A stretch of DNA of 64,000 nucleotides from Galaxea fascicularis (GCA_948470475.1 OX419335.1:34816319-34880318), one strand, 5' to 3'; shown: positions 50,746 through 62,489, counted from the first letter of the stretch. The notes: generated from the letters alone by a model not told the origin. Numbers and translations: made by a program.

Positions 50746-52986
50746 TTAAAGCCAAATGGAGACTATTGTTTGTTATCCTTCAAATACTTTTCACAGCATG
50801 CATTTGGGGAATATCACCGGATATTCCCCAGTTATTCCCCAGTTTTAGCTAGGGCATATTCAGTCATGTGATGCATTTAGACCAATCGCAATACTTGATG
50901 GATTATAACTGGCAATATCCTCAAGTTAAATCAACTGCAAGGTTGCCAGTACATGTACATGTAGGTAATATTACAATTATATAAACAATAGTCTCCATTC
51001 GACATGAAAATATGCTTGGATTTGTCCGCAGAAATTACATGTATCTGTTCAGAGAAGCGAACAGTTTTCCAAGAGCAAAGTTTGAGGAAAACTAAGAGCT
51101 CTGAGGTTAATGGTCCTCAAAGATAAAATGCTCTGATTTTTAAAACACACTCCGACTACAACAAAGTGCCATGAATGAAATATTTAGAACTGGTGTGAGA
51201 ATTTGCTTAATTTGTCATGTTAATTATTGTACCTGGAACGAAGCACTGAAGTTGAATTTGAAAAAAAGCACCAACTTTCACTTGAGTTGCGATTTTTTCA
51301 GGTTACTTTGCATTGGTTAAGAATATGACATGAGTATAGCTAACTAATCACAGAAGACAGGGCTGTGCTCTAGCAGAGCTCAGTGGCCCCTGGCATAATA
51401 ATAATAAATTATTGTTCTTATGCTGGGCACACTGCATATCAAGGGTTGAAAGAATCTGCATGTACAGTATGAAGTCTTATAATGAACCACTGTTTTAAGT
51501 GTGAAGCTGGGAAGTACAAGTACAGTCAAACCTCGATTATCCCGACTCGTCGGGACCTCGGTAAATAGTCCGGATAATCGAGAGTCCGGATAATCGAAAA
51601 TATGAATATTAATGAGATAGGCATGTAAACAAAAGGTATACAGCAAGGAAAACAGTTTAATTGTGAAATCTACACAGTCAGTATGTATATATCAGCTGAA
51701 CGCATTAGAATATTTCTTTTTCTCATTGCACTTGCGATTTCTGAAAAGTGCACAGGATAATACGTTGTTTCAATAGTCTTTTGAAAGGATTATTGGGCTT
51801 TTTGCGACTTTGAGTTTTCAAGATTTTAACTAATTAATATTCATGAAAAAATGGGACTAGAGAAAAAAGTTTAAATAATCGAGGTTCGACTGTACCAGTA
51901 TGTTTGCAGTTGTGAGTACTACTAGAGTATGGTATCAATGAAAGCCTGAAATAAAAATTCTTTTGCTTTCTTTTCACTGCCATGTAAGTAGCAGTCACAA
52001 CAGTTGTTAAGGTCTTTCACGTCTTCATTGTTTTCATCATTCTTACGTGGTTAACATTTTAAATTGCAATATCATTATTTACTGGTATTTGCAGCTGCTG
52101 TAAATTTTTGTTACAGGCTGTTGGGATCAGTGCAATTGTTGCAATTTATTTTATTGTGCGTGCAGTAAAAACAAGAGGCAGGAGGAAGGCCAAGAAGTAA
52201 GTTGGAACCATCATAATTTTTTTTACAAATTGGCCAACAGTGTTCGAGTGATGAAACAACAAAATAGCCACAATTTGAATTTTGTTGTGCTTCGATAGTG
52301 GGTAAATTTGGCATACATAATTAATTTTGATAAAATCCATTGTTCCGATATAAGATTCTCATTGGCTAGTTTGTGGAAAATTTTCCTGGGTGGCCTTGGT
52401 TGAAGTAGTCGCACTGTAAATTGTGCACTTACATACTGAATTAATATTTTATTTTGCTTATTGTATTTTGGTTAAATTAAGTGGCTTCTGACTAGCCAAG
52501 TCTCTAAAATTAATTGTAATTGTCAATTCTCATCACTGATTGGCAAGTACATTGTGCAGTAAAAAAATCAGTGTTTCATGTAGTTGGAGCAGTTTTCAGT
52601 TATTCATGTTTGCTTTGGTTTTGCGTCACTTTGCTCTGTGATTGGTTAACCAGCCTCCTAGCAGACATTCGTTTGGCTGGTCATGCAATCTCTCCTTGGA
52701 GAGGAAAGATTGCAGAAAAGCAAGAGGTACTCTTATTATAAGTCGTATTAAACTAATTACTATTTGTTAGTTTTCAGACCCGTTCGACAAGTATCCCAAG
52801 GGGTTATTACTTGCATTACAGGGACTGTTCTCAGTCTGATGTTCTATTAAACATTTGTACTATTTTGCCAGGTATGGTGTTATTCATGGCAATGGGGAGA
52901 CGGAGCCACTTGAAAGGGGCATGGAAGAAGAAGAAGACGACGACATGACGGTGTTTGACAGGAAAACTGTCAAATGGCCAAAGTGA
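47397..52986 (+). CDS. FAM174: FAM174-like single-pass membrane protein
   Basis: Four exons, 47397-47457, 49938-50188, 52117-52196 and 52872-52986, join in phase (1, 0, 2) to a 168-residue protein. Exon 1 encodes a signal peptide (MNSCVKQVLVISFVSFVLLQ). Exon 2 encodes an extracellular or lumenal stalk rich in Thr, Ser, Pro and Asn with several N-glycosylation sites (NGT, NVS, NIT, NGS). Exon 3 encodes the membrane segment AVGISAIVAIYFIVRAV followed by basic KTRGRRKAKK. Exon 4 encodes a short tail: KYGVIHGNGETEPLERGMEE (contains YGV and EPLE), an acidic run, then TVFDRKTVKWPK. The order, namely YFxxRAxxxR basic anchor, KYGV, (E/T)PLE, acidic run and (T/L)(V/L)FD, is that of FAM174A/B. Family members are small Golgi or plasma-membrane proteins of poorly known function. 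AATAAA at 53124 is a likely polyadenylation signal. Confidence 0.82.
48098..48316. repeat. TIR element in FAM174-like intron 1
   Basis: AGAGGGTCCCCTATACTTT at the left is mirrored by GTATAGGAGACCCTCG at the right. The interior repeats CGTGATT and GTGAACG words. Confidence 0.65.
48413..48593. repeat. TIR element in FAM174-like intron 1
   Basis: CAGTGCTTTCAATAAG at the left matches CCTATTGAAAGCACTG at the right. The interior is GC-rich (CCCGCCGGAGCTCCGGCGGG, a perfect 20-base palindrome) and contains another CACCCGCC word. Confidence 0.75.
50655..50768. repeat. Inverted-repeat element 'AATAGTCTCCATTTGG'
   Basis: AATAGTCTCCATTTGG at the left is mirrored by CCAAATGGAGACTATTG at the right. A second left end, ACAATAGTCTCCATTCG, starts at 50986 with similar downstream words (AGCTCTGAGG, TGGTCC), indicating a second, less complete copy up to about 51150. 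Confidence 0.65.
51521..51894. mobile_element. Non-autonomous pogo/Tigger-like element
   Basis: The ends are TACAGTCAAACCTCGATTAT and AATAATCGAGGTTCGACTGT followed by A, the classic CAGTxxAACCTCGATTA terminus of Tigger/pogo elements with TA duplication. At 374 bases it has no transposase. Interior GTCCGGATAATCGAGAGTCC repeats the end motif. It lies in FAM174-like intron 2. Confidence 0.85.
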
Positions 52987-54474
52987 AATTTCGCCAAGTC
53001 ATCCTTTTATCAGTAGACTTGCAATACTTTAGAATGTTACCACATACCAGCGATGATAACCATGTTTCTGTCGCTTGAAGTCATCACTTACAGATAACCA
53101 TAGTGCGTGCAGTCATTATTAAGAATAAATTTGCTAATCCCTATTAAGGTATAGTTGGCAGAAAGCTGCTGATATAATAGTAAGGGTGCATTACAATGAA
53201 ATACTGATAACCACCAATAGGCTTCACCAACGCTCTTTGGAATCTCTCATATAGTCGGATATTCGGGTTTAAGTATGTTAAGTCATTTTTAAGGCAACAC
53301 CGTAGTACAGTAGTCCGCTAGCAAGGACGCAAGTTGGAAAGTTGCGTGTGAGAAGACTGTCTGGCGATGAAGGCAAAAGGCTCCGCGCGCGTGGATCTTA
53401 CTCGCGAACGGCTTACCGATAGAGGGTCTCATACTTAACTGGTTGAAAAATGAAAAATCTATTTAGTCTAAAAGACATTCAACTTAAAGAATGATCTGCG
53501 AACCCCTTCGGGTAGCAGACACGAGTTGTCTATCCGCTTCCATTGTTGGATTTTAAGGATTGAAATTGAATGACTTGCGTCATTGCTTGCACATGCCCCG
53601 AACCGTGATACTAGCCCTCCAGTCAAATCTTCAGCTTTGCTTGGATCGGCGGTTTAACAATGTTCTACTGTGAATTACTGAACCACACTTAACGTGTTTG
53701 TTAGAAAATTATTCAGATTATTATTGCCGAGAAGTAGATGTGCGGAAAAACTGTCCAAAAGAACGTAGAAATTTTAAGTTAAACAATTATTTAGAACTTG
53801 TAAGGTTGTATAATATATTAACAAGTGTGAGCAGAGTATAGTTGTTTTGATGTCAATAGTTTCCTTTATGTAGTGAAAAACGGCCCGTTGAAGAACAAAA
53901 CAAGACTATGGTAATGTTGTCGTGGGATCATATAATATTCACAACGTCAGCAAGTTTACCGATCTTCATTTAATCTTGGTTTTGGCGCCTTAAAAAACCA
54001 AGCTCGCCTTTGCCTTTTTATGTTATTTCTTTTTGGAAGCCGACAAATCGTGACTGTAAACCAGCGGTAACCTCGCAGCAATTTGATATGCGTCTTCAAT
54101 ACAGCATCCCTATACTGTTTGGCGTCCTGACGCTTTCACTAGCCTACAACTGAAAGGGTTTCTCAAACTGTTTTTCGTTTTAATAGGCAGCGAACCAGGC
54201 TGCGAAAGTCGAGCGTAGACAAGGGGAAGGGCCTTCCCACCCGCTAAATTTTCTTCAGTTTTCATCGATCGCCCTAAATACCCTAGATCCCGAAACAGAC
54301 GAGAACGGCAGTCGCTTGCTCCAGTCCAGAGAAATCCTTCCCTGCCCCGCACCCAGTGGAATTGGAGGCTTCACAAACCACTGAACCTCGAGTGACAACG
54401 GAAAGGTTGTGCATTAACTTCCAGTGCTGTGGTCGTCAGAGCGTGGAAATAACCAATTACATTAAATTATCATG

Positions 54475-54622
54475 AGCCATATTCGTATTCTCAGTATTGA
54501 CCTGGATCTAGCATGAAGTGGAGGCTCTTGCAGGGGATACATTTACATATGAAAAGATTCCCCCGCAAGAGCCTCCACCTCATGTTAGATCCAGTTCAAT
54601 ACCGAGAATACGAATATGGCCT
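54475..54622. repeat. Long near-perfect hairpin element
   Basis: GCCATATTCGTATTCTCAGT and GGTGGAGGCTCTTGC-type words in the left arm are mirrored in the right arm (GCAAGAGCCTCCACC, ACCGAGAATACGAATATGGC). Arms are about 60 bases with a ~25-base loop. Confidence 0.85.
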
Positions 54623-54704
54623 ATTATGCTCAATCCTGAATTTTTAATGAATTTTGATTTTTAGTAAAATAAACGTACGCGTCATCTAAAGACCACGTCG
54701 CAGT

Positions 54705-54920
54705 TATTTTAACCTGCGATCAAGCGTTTTTTTGTTTGCGAATAAGAAACGAAAAAAATAAGCGCCTAATACATTTACTTTACAAGTCGTCTGCCGCCCC
54801 TCGGATGCTTACCTGTCGACACCGATGTTATGGTGCGTCATGCTATAAATGAATCGGCGTCCTTCCTGTCCCACGCCATACAAAGAACAAGGAAAGGACG
54901 CCTGATCGCAGGTTACAGTT
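54705..54920. repeat. TIR element 'AACCTGCGATCA'
   Basis: AACCTGCGATCAAGCGT at the left and ACGCCTGATCGCAGGTTACA at the right are imperfect inverted repeats around a ~180-base non-coding interior. Confidence 0.65.
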
Positions 54921-56363
54921 ATTTGAGTAAAAATATCCAATTATTTGCAATAAACTCAACAAAAGCTGACTGGTGTGGCCTACAAGCTGATCAAGTACTC
55001 AACCACAGAAAACAGTCAAGAGGATGCAATAACTGAACATGTAACGTTTGTAAAAAGCAGTCCAGTTTTAATAATCGATCTGATGCACTAAGGCGAATTC
55101 GAAATGACTGTAAGAGCACACAACATAACTATTCTGTTGCATGTAAGCCTCTAAGTCGAGACTGAAATAAAAAGTGTGTTTTCGTATTAAGAAATAAAAC
55201 ACTCCGTTCGGCGGAGCAAATTGTGGATTTTATGACTTGAATGAGATATTTTTATTATTTTCAAGGAGGTTATCATGAAAAATTGTGTGAAACAGAGTCA
55301 TAAATGAAACGAGCCGTCGTACAATTGATTAGTTCGTGAAACGCTCCGCTTTTTCATTTTCAAGGTCAACTCAAAATAAAATAGTGTTTTTCGAATTTGA
55401 CTAGTTCTGCCGATCTAATTCTTTCTTTGTTTTTAGATTCTGAACATATTAATTTTTTCTAATCTCCATTTTATTAAATTTTACTAAAAGTCCTATTATG
55501 GCTCTTGATTTTACCGAAACCGAAGGTTTCGTCCAAAACGGCTTTAAACAACTTAAGCAATTTCCAAATCCTCTGCTTTTTAGATCATATATTTTGTATT
55601 AAAGTTATGTTGGATTGCTCGCAAGAACCTCACATTTTAACCGACCAAACTTGTTTTATTAAATATTTATTGTGTTGTCGGTTCGATACCCACAAAAAAC
55701 TGCCAATTTGAACCCGAAACAGAAGGAACAAGTTTAACATCCTTGTGAAACCTAATTTGTTGGTCACTTGTAAACAAGTGTCCAGACCAACGAACTTGTG
55801 TGCAAGTAAAAGCTGAATAAATGAATTAAAAAAGGGAAAATTTTTCTTAACTGCCGTGCATTGGTAAGGATCAACAATCACCTGTTTTTGGGATGTGAAA
55901 ATTCAAAAGTTTTTCCATCTGATATATTTTGCTTTTTATTAGCACTTTGTTCCAAGAAAAAAAGTGACTGGACATCGGTAGATACGTAGATTATCATTAA
56001 TCTTGAAACAGATTGCTTTGCTTCAAATTCCTTTTTCATCAACTTCTCCGACTTTTCAGTAAAAGCGTTGGCCGAACTCATTAAAAATTTTGTAGAATCG
56101 ACCTCTCAGTTAATCTACCAACAACAACTCAAAGAAAAGGCGCAATTTAATGGCGTTAAATTGCGGAATAAATACTAAAGCAGATTGTTATAAAGCCCAC
56201 GCTGCGAGTGTAAAATGGAAGAAAATTCTGTTCCCATAACGAGAAACCTTCACTATATTTAAGGCTTCCAAGAGTCTCCTTCATATTTGGTGGTCGTGAC
56301 CGTTCTTGTCGCTTGCAGTTTTCAGAAAGAGACCGGATCGAGACTGGTGCTGAAGAATTGATC

Positions 56364-57314
56364 ATGAACTTCTCGGACATCACAAACAGCTCAATCACTC
56401 CTTTATCCTTACCTGAGGCAGATTGTCGAGTTTGGAAAAAGGAATACCAGCAGGAAAATTACGTATCCACAGTGGCAGCCATAATCGTGAACATGTTAAC
56501 TTCACCCTTAACAGTGTTCATCAACGTACTGGTGATTGTAGCTGTGACAACAAAGCGTAGACTTCAGACCAACTACAACATTCTGCTGGCTTGCTTAGCG
56601 GTAGCAGATCTCCTGGTAGGAGCTGTCGTCCAACCAAGTTTCATCGTCGGAGAGATGTATCTGATAACAGGTGCCTCGTTACCAGTGTATTGCGCTCGCT
56701 ACAACCAAGCCATATTTTCTTTTCTCAGCCCGTGCGTAGCATCACTGCTTCTACTTGCGCTGCTGAGTATAGAGCGTTATTTCGCCATGAAATACTCCCT
56801 GAGGTACGAGCTGATCATGACGAAGACTCGTCTAACCATCGCAGTCGTTTGTTGCGGAACAGCTGCTGTCATTCCATCGATTTTCGTTATCACCGCCTCA
56901 TTGCCCTACCAAGCTCTAAGCATAACGGTCGTGCTGGTTTGTTCAAGCCTAGTTGTTATCGTTTACTGTCATATTTCAGTGTATTTCGTCACTCGCCGTC
57001 ACATGAGACAAATCAAATCCGAGCAAGTTGCCCAAGACGCCAAAGCCAAATTATTGAAGGAGAAAAAAGCTGCCATAACTACCACTATCATCATCGGTTT
57101 CGTGTTATTTTCCTTCGTGCCATCAGCAGTTTATAGATTTATCGGTCCATTCCCCGTTGATTATTATTTTGGAAATCTGTTCATTAGTTTCAAACCTCTT
57201 TTGCTGTCTTGTTTTCTGGTCAACTCGCTCTGTAATCCTATCATTTACTGCTGGAGAAGTTCAGTTCTTCGGAAAGCGATCAAAGAACTACTTATGAAAA
57301 GAGATAATGGTTGA
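56364..57314 (+). CDS. Rhodopsin-class (class A) G-protein-coupled receptor, single exon
   Basis: An uninterrupted 316-residue frame from ATG 56364; an earlier in-frame TTG is unlikely. It encodes a seven-helix receptor of the plasma membrane. N-glycosylation sites NFS, NSS lie at the N-terminus. Landmarks: INVLVIVAV in helix 1 (N1.50), LLACLAVADLLVG in helix 2 (D2.50), Cys before helix 3 (PVYCARYN), SIERYFAM at the end of helix 3 (ERY in place of DRY), SFVPSAVYRF in helix 6, and NSLCNPIIYCWR (NPxxY) in helix 7. Helix 4 has no Trp at the usual 4.50 place, and the second extracellular loop is very short and lacks a Cys, so the usual disulphide cannot form. This resembles adenosine/melanocortin/cannabinoid-type receptors and the many intronless cnidarian receptors. 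The ligand is unknown. AATAAA at 57566 may end the transcript. Confidence 0.88.
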   Translation: MNFSDITNSSITPLSLPEADCRVWKKEYQQENYVSTVAAIIVNMLTSPLTVFINVLVIVAVTTKRRLQTNYNILLACLAVADLLVGAVVQPSFIVGEMYLITGASLPVYCARYNQAIFSFLSPCVASLLLLALLSIERYFAMKYSLRYELIMTKTRLTIAVVCCGTAAVIPSIFVITASLPYQALSITVVLVCSSLVVIVYCHISVYFVTRRHMRQIKSEQVAQDAKAKLLKEKKAAITTTIIIGFVLFSFVPSAVYRFIGPFPVDYYFGNLFISFKPLLLSCFLVNSLCNPIIYCWRSSVLRKAIKELLMKRDNG

Positions 57315-57698
57315 TAGACGCTTGGCCCAAGAATGGCCGGTGGTTATGCTCTATACCATTTTATACTTCCGTCTTCCAAGGCCAAGTTAAATACTTTTTA
57401 AGGTACTTTTCCCGGATTTTCTCATATTTTCAAATCTGCAGTGAGAAATTGACATGATCATAACTCGGTTGATAAAGCAAATTCTCGTGTTCCATTCTCA
57501 CAGACAATAGCAACGAGCCATTCAGTGCGCCGGAAAAGTCCACGTTTGTTGTTGTTGATGTCTTTAATAAACCATAAGATAAAAAAAAATACGTATCCTA
57601 TGTTACGTAAACGAGAGCTATGAAATTACAATAGTCTACTTATGGCTAAAATTAAATTATGTAATTATAACAGGTTCTGTTCAAAAACGAGTCTTTTT

Positions 57699-58125
57699 AC
57701 AAAGGCTGTGTCTAAATGGCCGGCAGCCGGTCAAGGTTGTAAAAACACTAAATGACCGGCAGTCCGATATTTCCTTGACAAATTCAGAAAAAACTGAGGA
57801 ATTTATGACATTTTCAACAAAAGACGACATTTACAGACTTAACTATCGAAGTAACCGTTAAGAAAGCGATGCAGTTTTATTAATATAAACTATCAAAGTA
57901 CAAATCGTCTAAATGACCGGCAGCCGGTCAAAATCTTCAAGCCTAAAAACAAACGTCCATATTCCTTGACTCCTAGCCCTAATCCCTAACCTAAAACACA
58001 CTAAATCTCCCCGAAGTACCAAGTCTAAGGAAAACAAAGCCCTTGAAAGGCAGCCCGAATCGGACTGCCGGCCATTTAGTGTTTTTACAACCTTGACCGG
58101 CTGCCGGCCATTTAGACACTTTGTT
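57699..58125. mobile_element. MITE with subterminal GGCCGGCAGCCGGTCA repeats
   Basis: GTGTCTAAATGGCCGGCAGC at the left matches GCTGCCGGCCATTTAGACAC at the right; arms extend inward through GTTGTAAAAACACTAAATG and GGCAGTCCGAT for about 60 bases. A further copy of TCTAAATGACCGGCAGCCGG lies inside at about 57908. Non-coding. Confidence 0.85.
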
Positions 58126-58432
58126 TTACAAATGTGTTCTTGAAACATTCGGTGGTAATCTTTCGGCGGAGGCAAACCTTGCGACGTAAATTATGTTGCT
58201 GGGGTTTATGCTCCGGTAGAATTTCATTTAACGGATGATGGCTTAGAGCCCTGGCTTTACTAAATAAATTTTTGTCCTGCGTATGCATGATATCCTTGAC
58301 ATTCAATGGAACTGAAATGTAACTCCGCTTACAACATGTTTAAAAAGTACTGTACATGTACTGTGTTTAGATCACCCTCATACGCAAATATTTTAAAAAG
58401 GAGGTCTATTTCATTCTGGTCATATTGTAGGG

Positions 58433-58638
58433 TGGAACTTAACATTCTGAGACTGAGAAACCGGTGGCCCTCGAGTTCGGGATTGAATTGGAGTTTGGAA
58501 ATGTTGGTTTTTGAGGAGAGGGGAAAGAAACCTGTCGAAGCAAGTGCGAGGACCAACAACAACCCACACATCGTGTCGAGACCGAGATTCGAACCCAGGC
58601 TACATTGATTTGAGACGAGTGCCATCCTCTCTCCCGCA
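58433..58638 (-). repeat. tRNA-derived SINE (family 1), copy B
   Basis: Read on the minus strand it has the head (GATGGCACTCGTCTC, then GGGTTCGAATCTCGG as B box) and the body (GGTTTCTTTCCCCTCTCC, AAAAACCAACATTTCC) seen at 1497-1750. Confidence 0.75.
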
Positions 58639-60262
58639 AAATTAATTGTGGACGTTAGATCATTTAATATACCAGTAGTAATTGTGGATTAATGAATGCG
58701 CTCGCCAAACATTCGTTTGCTGCAGTAGTGCGATGCTATCATCGTGAAATCGATTGCATGTTTGCGATATGATGTGAAAGGGTTTTCTGCTGGACGTAGT
58801 AGTTTGTCAACGTAGCTTCTCGATTTCGTCCGACAAATGACCCAAATATTCTTTGTTGGCCGGTAGTTAGTTTTGTGTAGGAACTATTTTAGATCTTCCA
58901 AAGAGATAATATTAAATGGTGAACAAAAGACCAGAATAAACCTTAACTCGGGTCTGCAAAAATATTGTATTCATCGAAAGAAAAAGAGACATATTTGTCC
59001 TTGTTACATCATAAATAGCCGAAGCCAATGAAATCCCGCAAAACGACAAAACGTTCCATGGGAATTATTTTTCTACACAATGAAAACAAAGGAATTCGGA
59101 GCCCAATTTTCTACATGGGCCTGCCATCGGCATTCCACGTAATTAATAGGAATGGAGTGAGTGCGTTAGTCATCGTGTGAGTGAATTTCCCCACACTGCA
59201 ACCTGACATACCTCATAGCATGGATTCCCCTCTAGCGCGGGAAAGGAACCGGTCATTATTTACCGGCCATCAGCCATGACCCTTACAGTATAAAGCATTT
59301 TATTTTAAGGTTCCCCCTCATGGATGGTCAAAGTTTTCCTTCGGGTTCTTCCAGCCACCAGAAATGCGAGTGTTATCAGTGACGATCCGCATGAGATGTA
59401 GGCAAGGAACAAATAAGGTCCGCGGCAGCAATAACATCACACATACGATTTCGTTGAAAGACATGTCATATTATTACCGGACAAAGCCGCAGTCAATATT
59501 ACGAACAAATGCTAGTCAAAATGAAACGTGTTGCCTCTAAGGCCGCACGGGTCATTAATCTTAGCTGCGTGCTTTTTAGTTTGTTTCATTGTGTTGGGAG
59601 GGATTGGGGCGAGACTAGAGCTTGGAAAACCACACGTAGACCAGACGTAACTATGCACTATGTATCAACACGATGTTTTCAGTTCCATTATAAATTGCTT
59701 CATAGGGGTGTGTGAAGCAGTACTAAGTCTAATTAATTCATAAACAAATGCGCTGTGTCCTTGTGCCATGGTTTGATATTTATGCTGTACCTTAAATGTC
59801 CTGCATAATCAAACTCCTATACTGTAGAGATCCTAGCTGCCATGGCTATAATGTAATAATATGTTGTAGTTTAAGTTGATTGTACAAGCCAGCTAGCTAG
59901 TTTAGGAACTTACCCCGTGCATGCATTTTGGAGGGAAAGTCTCCTGGCTTATGTCAGCAAGACAATTAAAAGGAACTACAAGCTGTAAGTGAGTAGGCTG
60001 ATCTGCTTCCCAGGAGGTTTACAGGGAACCACCACTAAATCATTGTGAATTGAAAAACTTTCCTTCTGAATAATCGTTTTTGACCAACAGTAACTGAAAA
60101 GATGAAATACAAGGGTGATAACCCTCAACCGTTCGGACCTCATACAGTAATATGAAAAGATGCTCCATACTGAGTCAGAGGTGTCACTATAGGACCAAAG
60201 GCTGCGGAAATTATCAGTTACATGTTGACAGAAAAAAACAGCATTATTGACTTACTGCCACC

Positions 60263-60496
60263 GATTGGCCGTTCCGAAATTCAAAAGGGAACTGGGGCGA
60301 GTTTCAAATTTGAAATCGATAAATTGACACCGTCACATGAAAGATAACATTGAGATTGGTCGTTTGATCAAGTTTGACTCTTTTAGGTTGAACAGAGACC
60401 AAGTTATGGACCTTGAAACATAGCTCAAAATCCATACAAACTAGATCTCTAATTTTGATTCTCCCCAGTTCCCTTTTGAATTTCGGAACGGCCAAT
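60263..60496. repeat. TIR element 'ATTGGCCGTTCCG'
   Basis: ATTGGCCGTTCCGAAATTCA and AAAGGGAACTGGGG are mirrored by CCCCAGTTCCCTTTTGAA and TTTCGGAACGGCCAAT. Arms are about 36 bases, interior about 160 bases. Confidence 0.85.
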
Positions 60497-60949
60497 TTAT
60501 TGGAAATGTCAAATGGAACAGCAATTTTCCCGTCCGACCGGTCCAACCGAAACAACAGGTCAACCTCGAAAGGTGGACCCGTTTTTGCCAAAAAATTCCA
60601 GGTGGACCAAACTGATCCACTGAGTTTTGGACCGAAATTTCCGAAAATTTTGGTTGAATGGATCGCGCCCCTTGACTTGTCCAGCCTGCGAGCAAGCTCT
60701 ACCGGGGGGTAGGGGGTGGGGGAGGAAAGGAGAGCATAAGCTGAGCTTGCACTCGTGTCTCGTAGATTTGAATTTCTGCGTCCAAAATGCTGATTAGCTG
60801 ATTTCATCGGGTGATGACGTGACCTATCATCGAGCTTTGACTGCGCGGTTTGAGTTTGCCGGTTTTTGGTCGTAAAAGGCGGGGCATTTGTATACGCGAA
60901 GCTTGCGAGAATTTCTTGAAACATCTGAACTGTCTGTTAGATTTGAGCC

Positions 60950-61184
60950 CAGAGGTGCGTTTCTCGAAACTCCCGAAACTTTTCGGGAGTATTTCGGGTG
61001 CCATAATTTCCTTCGTATCTTACAAACGAAGAAATTTCCAGGCATGAAATTTTGCAACAAATTTGCCCTTTCTCATCTTGCAATTATAGTAAAAGGTCAA
61101 CTTTTTAGAATAAGCGGATCGCAATTTTGCAAATGGCTTTTCGGGCCAGAAAAGTTTTCGGGAGTTTCGGGAAACAGGCCCCAG
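60950..61184. repeat. 'GGGCCTGTTTC'-family MITE, copy 3 (reverse orientation)
   Basis: Starts near GTGCGTTTCTCGAAACTCCC and ends TTTCGGGAAACAGGCCCC. Shared internal words are GGTGCCATAATTTCC, GGCATGAAATTTTGC, AACAAATTTGCCC and GCGGATCGCAATTTTGC. The outer arms CTCCCGAAACTTTTCGGG and CCAGAAAAGTTTTCGGGAG are complementary. Confidence 0.75.
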
Positions 61185-61235
61185 AACGGGGTCTGGCAGT
61201 CGATGACTTACTTCAAAGCAAAGTTGTTCTCGCTG

Positions 61236-61328
61236 TTTTTGCCTACAGGATTTAGCAAAAGGTACCCTGCAAGCGGAGTCTCCTTCGGTCTTAATTATAA
61301 GGAGACTCTGCTCGCAGGGTAGGCAAAA
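61236..61328. repeat. Short hairpin element
   Basis: TTTTGCCTACAGG with TACCCTGCAAGCGGAGTCTC is mirrored by GAGACTCTGCTCGCAGGGTA and GGCAAAA, around the loop TTCGGTCTTAATTATAA. Confidence 0.75.
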
Positions 61329-61413
61329 GTCCAGGGGCAAAAGTATCATTTATCAAGTTTTTCCTGCCGCCGCTGCGATCAAGCGGATACGTCGTCAGAC
61401 AATAATCTGAGAC

Positions 61414-61958
61414 TCCGTTTATATGGAGAAAGGTTGTCCCGGGTAGAAGGGTCACCCGCCTACCCGAGCTACCTTGGGCGAACCAACTTTTCATACATTT
61501 CCTTACAAAACTTGGCGAACTGTTTACACGAGAAACAAAAAGTTGGCTTGGCTAGAAGGGTGACCCTCCTAGCCGGGTCACCCTCTTTAGATGGTACGGG
61601 TCACCCTCCTAGCCGGGCCAACTTTTCTCCATATAATCACTTTGGCTCGGTCAGCCGGGACAACTCCACGGAAATTGAAGTCCGTGTTTTGTCTTTAAAA
61701 TGAACATTGTGGCTTAAATTGCTATCAAAGAAGTTAAATCTAAGTCAACAGTGACCGGTGTGAGTGATTTAAAAAATGGAAATCCAGCGGAAAGAGGGAT
61801 ATTGAAGTTATGAATTATTAAGCGAGGCCAATGAATAATTAAGTAGGGTCAACTTTGACTCGGTCAACCGGGACAACTTTACTCATGTAAACAGTCGTGT
61901 TGGCTCGGCAAGGCGGGTGACCCTTCTACCAGGGACAACTTTTCTCCATATAAACGGG
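61414..61958. mobile_element. MITE ending CCGTTTATATGGAGAAA
   Basis: CCGTTTATATGGAGAAAGGT at the left matches ACTTTTCTCCATATAAACGG at the right, with GTTGTCCCGGGTAGAAGGGT and its near complement as extended arms. Interior copies of GGGTGACCCTCCTAGCCGGG and CAACTTTTCTCCATATAA (near 61620) suggest one copy inserted into or recombined with another. Confidence 0.8.
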
Positions 61959-62078
61959 CCCTGAGTATTGGTTGTTTCCCCACTTCAAAGCATTATCGAC
62001 GACCAGGTCGCCGAAGCCCGTTAAGGGGATGTCTGATGCGATCTTCTCTTCGCAATCCTTCTTTGACCGGGTACAAGT

Positions 62079-62255
62079 GGTGGAACAGAGAATTAACTCT
62101 GAAGTGTAAAATAAAGTGTTAAGAGAAACCCATGAAAAACCCACTGGGCGTTAGCCCTAGTAAGGGGTATCAGGGAACCACACGAGGCAAAGAAAAAATT
62201 CTTATGACCACGGTGGGAATCGAACCCACGACCTCCGGATTAGATCTACAGAGGC
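62079..62255 (-). repeat. SINE family 2, copy truncated within the tRNA-like head
   Basis: Same body as 25921-26164 (GGAACAGAGAATTAACTCTG, CTGGGCGTTAGCCCTAGTAA, GAACCACACGAGGCAAAG), ending at CCGGATTAGATCTACA where the tRNA-like head should continue. It ends about 235 bases upstream of the ATG at 62490, so it may lie in that gene's promoter. Confidence 0.8.
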
Positions 62256-62489
62256 ACCTCGATTCTTTCGTGTCCTTTCTTGTTCGATTGTGCGGTGTGC
62301 GCTGATTGGTCAAATTTTGACAGCTCAGGCAGCCGGAAGCCACAGCCCCTGGAGCTTGCTCGGAGGCTTGTCTTTCCCAGAACTGGTGCAGTGCGTTGAA
62401 GAAATGTCATGCAAACGATTTGTACTCTAATTTGTATCGATCCTGCATTACAAATTTGTGTTTTACAGTAGCTGAATCGCTGCAATATC

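Larger units (their letters stand above)
52987..56363. other. Intergenic region between FAM174-like gene and GPCR
   Basis: No coding exon is recognised. It contains the palindrome at 54475-54622 and the element at 54705-54920. An AG preceded by a pyrimidine-rich stretch at about 56316 could be a 5' UTR acceptor of the GPCR gene. Confidence 0.45.
57315..62489. other. Gene-free, repeat-dense intergenic region
   Basis: About 5.2 kb without a supportable exon. It holds elements at 57699-58125, 58433-58638, 60263-60496, 60950-61184, 61236-61328, 61414-61958 and 62079-62255. Between about 58640 and 60260 I see only unremarkable AT-rich sequence. Confidence 0.5.

Noticed and set aside
60304..60924. 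206-codon minus-strand frame
   Set aside because: It spans the TIR element at 60263-60496 and shows no domain; the opposite strand offers equally long frames over the same palindrome.
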